64,000 bases of DNA from Pseudothermotoga_B sp051235805 (lineage in GTDB: Bacteria; Thermotogota; Thermotogae; Thermotogales; DSM-5069): positions 1,674,001 to 1,738,000 of the forward strand of contig NZ_JBPNXV010000001.1 of NCBI RefSeq assembly GCF_051235805.1, read 5' to 3'. This document shows, piece by piece, positions 50,582 through 57,899 of the stretch. Numbering within the stretch: position 1 is the stretch's first letter; each line of letters starts with the position of its first letter. A model generated the notes under the pieces. It saw only the letters and a program-made list of their open reading frames with translations, was not told the origin of the DNA and did no database searches. The translations under genes and the position numbers were made by a program.

Positions 50582-51521
50582 TTTTGTTCCTTTCATAGTT
50601 TTCATATGCCTTTATGATCTGTTTTACAACAGGGTGTCTCACGACATCAGATTCAGAAAGATAAACAAAAGATATCCCTTCAATTCCTTTCAGTATACTT
50701 TCGCATTCTATCAACCCTGAACTCCCTCTGTCAATATCCACCTGAGTCACATCTCCTGTGATCACCGCTTTTGAATTGAAGCCAATTCTCGTTAGAAACA
50801 TTTTCATCTGCTGATGAGTGGCATTCTGTGCCTCATCGAGTATTACAAAACAGTTGTTCAATGTTCGGCCGCGCATGAATGCTAATGGTGCAATCTCTAT
50901 TACACCTTTCTGTCGATAGGTGTAAAATTTCTCAGCCGGCATCATATCCATTATCGCATCGTAAATTGGTCTGAGATACGGGTCTACCTTTTCTACCAAA
51001 TCGCCCGGCAAAAATCCAAGCCTTTCACCAGCCTCAACAGCAGGCCTCGTGAGTATGATCCTCTGTACTGCTCCTGATTTCAGATAATCCAGCGCCATCG
51101 CCACGGCAAGGTATGTTTTCCCTGTGCCAGCAGGACCTATGGCGAAAACAACGTCGAATTTTCTCATCGCCTCCAGATATTCTGCCTGACCTTTTGTCTT
51201 GGGACGAATCTTACCCGATAGGATACTCTCTTGAGTGGTCTGAGCTGAGAGTCTGTCCCACGAAGAATAGAGATCAACTAACGATTCAAATTCATTCCAG
51301 TCCATCACATAACCTTTCTTGGCGGCTGTAACTACTTGTGAAATAATACCCTCAACAATTTCAACAACAGAATTGTCGTTACCAGCTACAACGATTCTCT
51401 TATCTGAGACGTCTATGTTAACGGAAAATCTTTTCCTCAAAAAACGGAGTCTATTGTCGTACTGACCCAAGACAGCGACCATATCTATGTTCTCGGGAAC
51501 CTCAATAGTTTTCGACGCCAG
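50565..51521 (-). CDS. phoH: PhoH-like ATPase, apparently starting at CTG
   Basis: P-loop ATPase of about 318 residues (FAIGPAGTGKTYLAVAMALD, Walker B CFVILDEAQNAT, TGDVTQVD). The first ATG (51482) has no ribosome site, and starting there would remove the N-terminal strand found in PhoH proteins. The frame stays open upstream to a stop at 51546 without ATG, GTG or TTG. CTG at 51521 lies exactly 7 bases after GGAGGTGA and gives LASKTIEVPENID before MVAVLG. CTG initiation is therefore the best reading; ATT 51506 is another option. Confidence 0.88.
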   Translation of the reverse strand: MASKTIEVPENIDMVAVLGQYDNRLRFLRKRFSVNIDVSDKRIVVAGNDNSVVEIVEGIISQVVTAAKKGYVMDWNEFESLVDLYSSWDRLSAQTTQESILSGKIRPKTKGQAEYLEAMRKFDVVFAIGPAGTGKTYLAVAMALDYLKSGAVQRIILTRPAVEAGERLGFLPGDLVEKVDPYLRPIYDAIMDMMPAEKFYTYRQKGVIEIAPLAFMRGRTLNNCFVILDEAQNATHQQMKMFLTRIGFNSKAVITGDVTQVDIDRGSSGLIECESILKGIEGISFVYLSESDVVRHPVVKQIIKAYENYERNKNEKNN

Positions 51522-51550
51522 CTCTACATCACCTCCACAATTATATTACA

Positions 51551-52735
51551 TCAGCCTTGTTGATCGAGCAAAGAGAAGAGAGACTTGAGATATTTGCTCC
51601 TTGAAGGATGTCTCAACTTTCTAAGGGCTTTGACCTCGATCTGTCTTATCCTTTCTCTGGTGACGTTGAAATACTGACCAACTTCCTCAAGCGTCTTCGC
51701 CTTTCCATCGAGTAATCCATACCGCATCTTCAACACCATAGCTTCACGTGGGTTCAAGGTCTTGAGAACCTTTTCAAGTTCTTCGCGCATCAACATTCTC
51801 ATTGCTTCTTTCTTTGGTGATGCGATATTTTCATCTGCCACAAAATCGCCAACAGTCGAATCTTCGTCTTCACCAACTGGTGACTCAAGAGAAACTGTTT
51901 CCTTTGAAGCCTGAAGTATCTCCTCTATCTTGTCAACTGGTCTGTCCATCAATTTGGCAAGTTCATCCATAGAAGGTTGCTCACCGTGTTTTTGGTAATA
52001 TTCCCTCGTTAGACGGTTCAGTTTGTTTATGGTCTCGACCATGTGCACTGGTATTCTTATAGTTCTTGCTTGATCTGCAATCGCTCGAGTTATAGCCTGT
52101 CTGATCCACCAGGTTGCGTAGGTACTGAATTTGTAACCTTTTCTCCAGTCAAACTTCTCAACTGCTTTCAACAAACCTATATTACCTTCCTGGATCAAAT
52201 CCAAGAATGGCAAACCACGACCTATGTATCTCTTTGCTATGCTTACCACGAGTCTGAGATTTGACTCAACGAGCTTTCGTTTTGCACGTTCATTTCCAGC
52301 CTGTGCACGTCTTGCGAGTTCTCGTTCCTGTGACGGAGTCAGCAGAGGTATCTTGCCTATTTCGCGCAGATACATTTTTATGGGGTCTTTCAGTGCTACG
52401 TTGTCATAAACTTCTCGTCCTTCTTCTAAGAGGCTTGGAATTTCCGATTCTGTAGCGATTTCTTCTAAATCTTCTAAAGCCTCTGCTTCCGGCTCGGTGT
52501 CTTGAATATTGATCTTGTTCTTCTCAAGCTCTTCGTATATACGCTCAATCAAAGTGGTGTCGAACCCTTCGTAATCCGCAGGGAAAGCCCTGTCTATGTC
52601 ATCGTAGGTTACGAATCCTTTTTTCTTCCCAGTCTTTATTAAACTCTTTATTCTCTCCTCGATCTCCTTACCCGTCATAGCCTTTTTTTCTTCTAATTTC
52701 TCCTCTTCTTCTTTGATGACTTCTTCATTTTCCAC
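51551..52735 (-). CDS. rpoD: RNA polymerase primary sigma factor
   Basis: Sigma-70 of 394 residues. Region 1.1 (KGFVTYDDIDRAFP), region 1.2 (DPIKMYLREIG), region 2 (RLVVSIAKRYIGRGLPFLDLIQEGNIGL, WWIRQAITRAIA), region 3 and region 4 (TLEEVGQYFNVTRERIRQIE) are all present. GTG 52735 is preferred with GGAGGTGA 5 bases upstream; TTG 52759 would read through that site. It overlaps dnaG by 11 bases. Part of the dnaG-rpoD pair known from macromolecular-synthesis operons. Confidence 0.97.
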   Translation of the reverse strand: MENEEVIKEEEEKLEEKKAMTGKEIEERIKSLIKTGKKKGFVTYDDIDRAFPADYEGFDTTLIERIYEELEKNKINIQDTEPEAEALEDLEEIATESEIPSLLEEGREVYDNVALKDPIKMYLREIGKIPLLTPSQERELARRAQAGNERAKRKLVESNLRLVVSIAKRYIGRGLPFLDLIQEGNIGLLKAVEKFDWRKGYKFSTYATWWIRQAITRAIADQARTIRIPVHMVETINKLNRLTREYYQKHGEQPSMDELAKLMDRPVDKIEEILQASKETVSLESPVGEDEDSTVGDFVADENIASPKKEAMRMLMREELEKVLKTLNPREAMVLKMRYGLLDGKAKTLEEVGQYFNVTRERIRQIEVKALRKLRHPSRSKYLKSLFSLLDQQG

Positions 52736-54407
52736 CTTGGTCACCTCCGATTCTTCCAATCGAAGCGATCAACCTCAACCTCTCTTTCAAGAGTTGTGCC
52801 CTTTCTTCATCACTCTTGCAATTGGCAAGTTTACCGTCTATCTGTGACAAACGCTTTTCAATTGCTTTTCTTGCAAAACGCTTTCTTATGTCTTCTAACA
52901 TCTTCAACGGATCACCGGGTGGTATCTTTGACATCAGGTCGAAAACGTACTTTCTGATGTCCACATCTTGTTCAGCAATGTTGGAATTGTTTTCGAGTAG
53001 ATCTATTATCCTTCTTGTTTTTTCACTCATCACTGTGCGATCTATTCTTTCCAACTCTTTTCTCAGATCTTGCTGGGTTATGTACAGATAGATGAGATAA
53101 TCTTCATCGCTTGGAAGATTTACCTTCCCAGCGTCTGGTTTTTCAAAAGTACTTCTTCTGAAATAATCGGACAACTGAGCAACCGAAAGCTTTACTCTCT
53201 CAGAGATAACTTTGAGCAAATTGTCATATCTCTCAATTCTCTGAGTATTCAGCAAAGAATCCACCCAGATCTTCATCTGAGCCAAGAATCTTTCCGAACC
53301 AGATGTTGAAGATAGATCGAAGATCTTAGAGTAGAAATCCACCAAATAGTTTTCAAATGAAACTGCATTTTTCAACGCTTTCTTCAAGGCCTCTGAACCT
53401 TCTGTTCTGTACAACTCATCTGGGTCTTTTTCAGAAAAAGATGCAACGGCTACATCAAAAGATGAATCTATAAGTGTCTTCAAAGACTTCAAAGTCGCTC
53501 TTTGCCCTGCTTCATCACTATCAAAACAGAGAATTATGTTCTTACTCAAAGATCCCAATTTTATCAAATGCTCTTTAGAAAGATTAGTTCCCAAGACTGC
53601 CACAGCATTTTTTATGCCAGCTCTGTGAAAGGCTATTGCATCGAAGTATCCTTCTGTTATTACAGCAAAATCAACACCTTTTATAGCCTTCTTTGCTCTT
53701 TCAAGCAAGAAAAGCACAGAACGTTTCGCAAAATACTTTGTCTCTGGTGAATTGAGATACTTTGGTTCTCTGTTTGCGATTGCTCTTCCACCAAAGGCTA
53801 CGATCCTCGAGAGTTCATCTCTTATTGGTATTATCAAACGATCCTCGAAAAGATCGATATACCCTTCTTTTGTCTTTTTCAGCAAACCGTATTCCAAGAG
53901 CTTTGGTACTTGCACAGAAATCTTCGAAGCGATCTGCAACACCAAGGTTGAATTCGTCGGGCAGTAACCAAAATCGTATTCTTCGATCTCTTCTTGATTG
54001 AATCCCCGAGTGTAAAGATACTCTAAGGCATTTGGGTTTTGCCGCAACTGCTTCTTATACTCCTCGTGAATTCTTGAAAGAAGAGATATATATCTCTCTT
54101 TTTCAGAATGTCTCTCATCTGTGTCTACCTTTATGTTCACCATCTGGCCAAGTTTTTGCAGAGCCTCTTGGAAAGATATATGTTCTATCTCCTGAACGAA
54201 CTTTATGACATCTCCAGATGCACCACAACCAAAACAGTGGTAAAGCTTCAATGTAGGGTTAACGTGAAAAGAAGGCGTCTTCTCGCTGTGAAAGGGACAT
54301 AATCCTCTGTAACTGGAACCGACCTTCTGCAACGAGACATATTGTGAGACAACTTGAACTATGTCTACCTCACGCTTAATCTTTTCAATGATTTCTTTGC
54401 TCGCCAT
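52725..54407 (-). CDS. dnaG: DNA primase
   Basis: Protein of 560 residues. CHC2 zinc ribbon (CPFHSEKTPSFHVNP, HCFGCGASGD, residues 37-65), core with YCPTNSTLV, RIVAFGGRAI and PKYLNSPETKYF, TOPRIM domain (AVITEGYFDAIAFHRAG, LCFDSDEAGQRA) and a DnaB-binding C-terminus. The ATG at 54407 has an in-frame stop 9 bases upstream, so it must be the start. There is no SD at normal distance; GGGAGG lies 42 bases upstream and may be brought close by a hairpin. Confidence 0.96.
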   Translation of the reverse strand: MASKEIIEKIKREVDIVQVVSQYVSLQKVGSSYRGLCPFHSEKTPSFHVNPTLKLYHCFGCGASGDVIKFVQEIEHISFQEALQKLGQMVNIKVDTDERHSEKERYISLLSRIHEEYKKQLRQNPNALEYLYTRGFNQEEIEEYDFGYCPTNSTLVLQIASKISVQVPKLLEYGLLKKTKEGYIDLFEDRLIIPIRDELSRIVAFGGRAIANREPKYLNSPETKYFAKRSVLFLLERAKKAIKGVDFAVITEGYFDAIAFHRAGIKNAVAVLGTNLSKEHLIKLGSLSKNIILCFDSDEAGQRATLKSLKTLIDSSFDVAVASFSEKDPDELYRTEGSEALKKALKNAVSFENYLVDFYSKIFDLSSTSGSERFLAQMKIWVDSLLNTQRIERYDNLLKVISERVKLSVAQLSDYFRRSTFEKPDAGKVNLPSDEDYLIYLYITQQDLRKELERIDRTVMSEKTRRIIDLLENNSNIAEQDVDIRKYVFDLMSKIPPGDPLKMLEDIRKRFARKAIEKRLSQIDGKLANCKSDEERAQLLKERLRLIASIGRIGGDQGGK

Positions 54408-54454
54408 CTTGAAGGTTCAAAGGGTTAAGAAAATCTTCAGAAAACCTTCCTCCC
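54405..54454 (-). promoter_or_regulatory. dnaG translation-start region with distant SD and bridging stem
   Basis: On the minus strand GGGAG (54450-54454) is followed by GAAGGTT (54443-54449), a 25-base loop and AACCTTC (54411-54417), then AAG-ATG. Forming the 7-bp stem would place GGGAG about three bases plus stem from the ATG. A competing pairing of AAGGTT with AACCCTT also exists. Confidence 0.35.
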
Positions 54455-54537
54455 ATCGGATGAAAAAAAGCAGCTAACTTGCGAGGTCTAATACCAAATG
54501 TATTTGACTTCCCAACAGAAAAAACGGTTCAACAAAG

Positions 54538-54563
54538 CGAGGATGTCAACCATGACATCCTCG
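54538..54563 (-). terminator. Stable hairpin after rpsI, possible weak terminator
   Basis: A perfect 11-bp stem CGAGGATGTCA/TGACATCCTCG with a 4-base loop stands 8 bases after the rpsI stop. The following minus-strand sequence is CTTTGTTG, a poor U-tract, with T6 only further on. It may attenuate or process the transcript before dnaG. Confidence 0.5.
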
Positions 54564-54571
54564 TCAATCGT

Positions 54572-54976
54572 TCAGCGCTTGGAATACTGAGGTGCTCTTC
54601 GAGCTTTCTTGAGGCCGTATTTCTTACGCTCAACCATTCTCGGATCTCTTGTGAGCATTTCTTGGGATTTCAAAACTGGTCTAAGGCTTGGATCAAACTT
54701 AATGAGCGCACGAGCCAATGCAAGTCTCACAGCACCGGCTTGACCGGAAAGACCTCCACCTTCCAGTCTTATCAAAATGTCGAACTTACCATCCATTTTT
54801 GTTACAACCAGCGGTTCAAAAGCTTGTCTTGCCCTCACTTGATCCTTGAAATACTCGTCGGCAGAACTGTAAGATTTATCATTTATCGTCAATCGACCCT
54901 GTCCTGGGTAAAGATAGATCCTAGCTACAGAAGTCTTCCGTCTACCCAAACCATTGTAAACAACTGTCTCAGGCAT
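54572..54976 (-). CDS. rpsI: Ribosomal protein S9
   Basis: Protein of 134 residues: NGLGRRKTSVARIYLYPGQG, GGLSGQAGAVRLALARAL and basic tail ending KKARRAPQYSKR, which reaches the tRNA in the P site. 14 bases after rplM, the universal L13-S9 pair. Confidence 0.98.
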   Translation of the reverse strand: MPETVVYNGLGRRKTSVARIYLYPGQGRLTINDKSYSSADEYFKDQVRARQAFEPLVVTKMDGKFDILIRLEGGGLSGQAGAVRLALARALIKFDPSLRPVLKSQEMLTRDPRMVERKKYGLKKARRAPQYSKR

Positions 54977-54990
54977 TATTCACCCTCCTA

Positions 54991-55434
54991 TTAGAGCCCC
55001 AGAGGCTGCGGATTTTGAGCCTGATGGGGATGCTCGCTTTTAGCATAAACTTTAAGTCTTCTCAAGTACTTATCACCAAGGGCAGCCTTGGGAAGCATCC
55101 TCTTGACTGCCAAGTAGATCAACCTCTCAGGATACTTTTCAAGAATCTGTTTTGCAGTTTGCTCCTTCAGTCCTCCGGGATAACCAGAATAGTGGTAATA
55201 AATCTTCTTTTCGAGTTTCTCACCCGTCAGAACTACCTTGTCGGCGTTTATCACAACAACAAAGTTGCCCGTATCCACTCCCGGAAAAAAAGTTGGTTCA
55301 TTCTTGCCCATCAAATATTTCGCGATTTGAGAGGCGAGCCTACCAAGCACCTTTCCAGAGGCGTCAACCAAATACCACTTTCTTCCTGCTTCTCTAACTA
55401 TAGTGGTTCTCTGTATTGGAAAAGCTTTCGCCAT
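54991..55434 (-). CDS. rplM: Ribosomal protein L13
   Basis: Protein of 147 residues with WYLVDASGKVLGRLASQIAK, VVVINADKVVLTG, and AVKRMLPKAALGDKYLRRLKVY. Ordinary length. It lies 12 bases after rpmA, so the two ribosomal clusters are joined. Confidence 0.98.
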   Translation of the reverse strand: MAKAFPIQRTTIVREAGRKWYLVDASGKVLGRLASQIAKYLMGKNEPTFFPGVDTGNFVVVINADKVVLTGEKLEKKIYYHYSGYPGGLKEQTAKQILEKYPERLIYLAVKRMLPKAALGDKYLRRLKVYAKSEHPHQAQNPQPLGL

Positions 55435-55446
55435 GACTATTCCTCC

Positions 55447-55716
55447 TCACTGCTCCACTACAACATCAACAAACTTCTTGTTGTTTTTCACGTAGAACCT
55501 TACCAAACCATCTTTCAAGGCAAAAAGCGTGAAATCTTTGCCACAACCGACATTTTTACCGGAATGGATCTTAGTTCCTCTCTGCCTGACGATTATACTA
55601 CCAGCAGAAACTTTCTGTCCATCACCAACCTTTACTCCTAAGTACTTTGGCCTGCTGTCTCGTCCATTGGTGCTCCCACTTTTTCTATGAGCGAAGAGTT
55701 GTATATCGATTCGCAT
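55447..55716 (-). CDS. rpmA: Ribosomal protein L27 with cleavable N-terminal extension
   Basis: Protein of 89 residues. The N-terminus is MRIDIQLF-AHRKSGSTNG. In Firmicutes and relatives the extension ending LF is removed by Prp, so that the mature protein begins Ala-His and reaches the peptidyl-transferase centre. GSIIVRQRGTKIHSGKNVG is conserved. It overlaps the prp gene by 32 bases. Confidence 0.97.
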   Translation of the reverse strand: MRIDIQLFAHRKSGSTNGRDSRPKYLGVKVGDGQKVSAGSIIVRQRGTKIHSGKNVGCGKDFTLFALKDGLVRFYVKNNKKFVDVVVEQ

Positions 55717-56023
55717 TCTCCTTCACCTCCAACGAAAGGTTCTCAGGGTATTGCTTCTGTAAATCCCTCAGACTCTCGTAAAGTTCACCGATCAAAAGCT
55801 CAGATAATGCATCTTGATCTTTCAGCGCAACCTCAAGTCTTCCAGTGCTTCTTTTCACAGTGGCAACACAATGGTCCACCAAAATTCTCGCGGTGTGTTG
55901 AGTCAAAACACTCACTGCTGCGCATACTATATCTCTTCCCTTGAGGTCAAAATAGCTGTGCCCATGAACTGTGAAAGAAGTGTATCGACCAGCAGACTTG
56001 AGAAAAGTGGCTTTTATCATCAT
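55685..56023 (-). CDS. prp: Ribosomal-processing cysteine protease Prp
   Basis: Small protease of 112 residues, YsxB family. Catalytic His in FTVHGHSYFD and Cys in GRDIVCAAVSVLTQHT are present. It cleaves the L27 N-terminal extension encoded by the next gene. The gene lies between rplU and rpmA, its standard place in bacteria with extended L27. ATG overlaps the rplU stop by 4 bases. Confidence 0.93.
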   Translation of the reverse strand: MMIKATFLKSAGRYTSFTVHGHSYFDLKGRDIVCAAVSVLTQHTARILVDHCVATVKRSTGRLEVALKDQDALSELLIGELYESLRDLQKQYPENLSLEVKENANRYTTLRS

Positions 56024-56340
56024 TCTTCACCAGGCTGTATCTTTTCGATCTTCACGAGTGTAAACCACTGCCTGTGGCCACGTTCTCGGCGATAATTCTT
56101 TCGAGACCTGTACTCGCCGACTACTATCTTTCTCGCCCTCTGATGACTGAGGACTGTGCCTTTCACCAAACACCCTTGCAAATAGGGTTTTCCAACCTTG
56201 GTAGTGTCTTGCGTGGAGAGGTGTAATACTCTCTGAAACACAACTTCGTCTCCTTGTTGCTGTGGCAGTTTCTCCACGGCAATAGTGTCTCCCTCTGAAA
56301 CTTTGTACTGCTTGCCTCCTGTTTCAATGATCGCGTACAC
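56020..56340 (-). CDS. rplU: Ribosomal protein L21
   Basis: Protein of 106 residues: MYAIIETGGKQYKVSEGD, GTVLSHQRARKIVVG and KNYRRERGHRQWFTLVKI. The start is GTG 56340 with GGAGGTGA. It is preceded by a long hairpin at 56363-56420 that may be an autoregulatory leader. Confidence 0.97.
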   Translation of the reverse strand: MYAIIETGGKQYKVSEGDTIAVEKLPQQQGDEVVFQRVLHLSTQDTTKVGKPYLQGCLVKGTVLSHQRARKIVVGEYRSRKNYRRERGHRQWFTLVKIEKIQPGEE

Positions 56341-56362
56341 AGATTCACCTCCTTGGCAACAT

Positions 56363-56420
56363 GCACTGAAAAACGTAGTTCCACAGCAAAGAGGAACTTT
56401 TCTCCACGTTTTTCAAGTGC
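56363..56420 (-). ncRNA. Structured rplU leader hairpin
   Basis: On the minus strand GCACTTGAAAAACGT (56406-56420) pairs with ACGTTTTTCAGTGC (56363-56376) through 14 bp with one bulged U. Inside it AGTTCC (56393-56398) pairs with GGAACT (56377-56382), loop of 10. It ends about 15 bases before the SD. A -10-like TAGAAT (56444-56449) would start RNA just upstream. The position fits an L21-type autoregulatory leader; similarity to known L21 leaders was not tested. Confidence 0.6.
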
Positions 56421-56581
56421 TGATATGAGATTTACGCCGTGATATTCTACCATCACTTCTGTTAAGGTACAGAAAACTTAAGATTACAGAATCCATCTTC
56501 AAGTTGTGCCTTACTTCAATTATTATAAGATTGAATTTGATAATAAATAAAATCGAGCTTCAATTTTTTGGAGGTGAGAGT

Positions 56582-57097
56582 GTGTATCTTGCAATCATCC
56601 TCATCATATCTGGGGTCTGTCTCATTTTTCTCGGGGCAAAGATCTTTTTCGGCATACTCTTTCTTGCAACTGGTGTTTACATATTGAGTGTCATTGCCAC
56701 TTTACACTTCAAATCTCAAGTGCGAACGAAACAAACACAAAAGGTTTTGAAAGAGAAACTCGAGGGGAAATTGAGTGCTGAAGACCTTCAATGGGTGCTT
56801 GACATTGCAAAACCGCCTTTTGGCAAGAAAATTTTCATCTTCGTAGACGATGAAAATGACTCAACACATGTGAGAGTCTCTATTCCATTTTCCCTTCTAA
56901 TAGTCCTTAAACCATTTGCCAAATCACTCTTACCATTTATTTCCAAGTTCACGAAGGGCAAAATACCCGTAGATGAAAAATATCTCGGTATCATTCATGA
57001 AGTGCTCATGGCCTCATTGGATGAGCTGATGACATATTCCGGAGATTTCATACACGTTGAGAGCAAGGGAACAACTGTCAGAATAGGAATCGCGTGA
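56582..57097 (+). CDS. Membrane protein with YvlB/DUF2089-type C-terminal domain
   Basis: Protein of 171 residues. Two membrane segments fill residues 1-45 (LAIILIISGVCLIFLGAK; FGILFLATGVYILSVIATL). A cytosolic part follows with IFIFVDDENDSTHVRVSIPFSLL and ending SGDFIHVESKGTTVRIGIA. The same beginning and end occur in the 57475 protein of this operon. I do not know its function; a membrane-linked regulator is plausible. The start is GTG 56582 after GGAGGTGA. Confidence 0.7.
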   Translation: MYLAIILIISGVCLIFLGAKIFFGILFLATGVYILSVIATLHFKSQVRTKQTQKVLKEKLEGKLSAEDLQWVLDIAKPPFGKKIFIFVDDENDSTHVRVSIPFSLLIVLKPFAKSLLPFISKFTKGKIPVDEKYLGIIHEVLMASLDELMTYSGDFIHVESKGTTVRIGIA

Positions 57098-57106
57098 GGT
57101 GCCTGC

Positions 57107-57478
57107 ATGAGGCAGTTTTTTTCAAAGTGCCCAGTTTGCGGAAATTGCACCACGGTGACTTCTTACAAGTGCAAGAGCTGTGGTACTGAGATAAGAGGTG
57201 AATTCGAACCAAATGAGTTCAACAATCTTTCAAAGGAAGATCTGGAATTCTTGAGAACTTATCTGAGAAACAGGGGCAATCTCACAAAGGTTGCTGAGAG
57301 ATTTAAGATTTCCTATCCAACAGCCCACTCGTATTTCAACAGAGTTTTGGCTAAACTTGGATATCTCCAATCTGAGTCCTTTCACTACGCAGAAATACTG
57401 GAAAAGCTCGAGAAGGACCAAATTGATTTCTCAACCGCTTTGTCTTTGATCAAAGAGGAAAAGGAGGTAAAACCATGA
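57107..57478 (+). CDS. DUF2089-type zinc-ribbon and helix-turn-helix protein
   Basis: Protein of 123 residues. N-terminal zinc ribbon CPVCGNCTTVTSYKCKSCG (residues 8-27), then LSKEDLEFLRTYLRNRGNL, and an HTH-like segment TKVAERFKISYPTAHSYFNRVLAKLGY. C-terminal IDFSTALSLIKEE resembles the short-helix repeat of DUF2089. It is probably a DNA-binding regulator of this operon. It lies 9 bases after the membrane gene and overlaps the next by 4 (ATGA). Confidence 0.8.
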   Translation: MRQFFSKCPVCGNCTTVTSYKCKSCGTEIRGEFEPNEFNNLSKEDLEFLRTYLRNRGNLTKVAERFKISYPTAHSYFNRVLAKLGYLQSESFHYAEILEKLEKDQIDFSTALSLIKEEKEVKP

Positions 57479-57846
57479 GAGATGAGTTGCTCAGAATCAT
57501 GAATCTTGTGAAGGTTGGAAAACTCTCACCAGAGGAAGGCGTTGAACTCGCTGAGAGTATGGGTATCTTTTCTCAGCCAAAGCAGACCGCACAAAACAAA
57601 AGAAGGATGCTCTACATCCAAGTTAGAGAAAAAGACGGTGACAAAGTGGACATAAAGATTCCGGTTGGTCTAACCCAACTTTTGAAGCTTTCCTTACCTG
57701 CTTTGAAGGAAAAGCTACCAAATGTTGATCTGGAGTTTTTGTCAGATCAGTTAGATGAGGCGATGAAAGAGTTGTCTGAAATCCAAGGAGACATCATAAA
57801 TGCCACTGGATCTGATGGTACAACCGTTCGCATCTTCATTGATTAA
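57475..57846 (+). CDS. YvlB-like (SHOCT-like) cytosolic protein
   Basis: Protein of 123 residues. The N-terminus ELLRIMNLVKVGKLSPEEGVELAESM is the helical repeat seen in YvlB/DUF2089 C-termini. A linker follows, then MLYIQVREKDGDKVDIKIPVGL, and it ends GDIINATGSDGTTVRIFID. The C-terminal 85 residues match the membrane protein two genes upstream. Soluble. Likely to interact with its neighbours. Confidence 0.75.
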   Translation: MRDELLRIMNLVKVGKLSPEEGVELAESMGIFSQPKQTAQNKRRMLYIQVREKDGDKVDIKIPVGLTQLLKLSLPALKEKLPNVDLEFLSDQLDEAMKELSEIQGDIINATGSDGTTVRIFID

Positions 57847-57867
57847 AGACTGATTTTCTGATAAAAT
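57839..57867 (+). promoter_or_regulatory. Sigma-A promoter of valS-folC-ruvA
   Basis: TTGATT (57839-57844), 17 bp, then TAAAAT (57862-57867) with an extended TG at 57859-57860. The -35 box overlaps the stop region of the preceding gene. TGATTTT/AAAATCA also forms a 7-base inverted repeat around the -10. Confidence 0.6.
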
Positions 57868-57899
57868 CATTGCAAAAGAACTCTGGAGGTGTCACAAGA

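Noticed and set aside
54479..54994. 171-codon plus-strand frame over rpsI
   Set aside because: Antisense to S9, no recognisable domain, no SD.
55015..55641. 208-codon plus-strand frame over rplM and rpmA
   Set aside because: Shadow of ribosomal protein genes.
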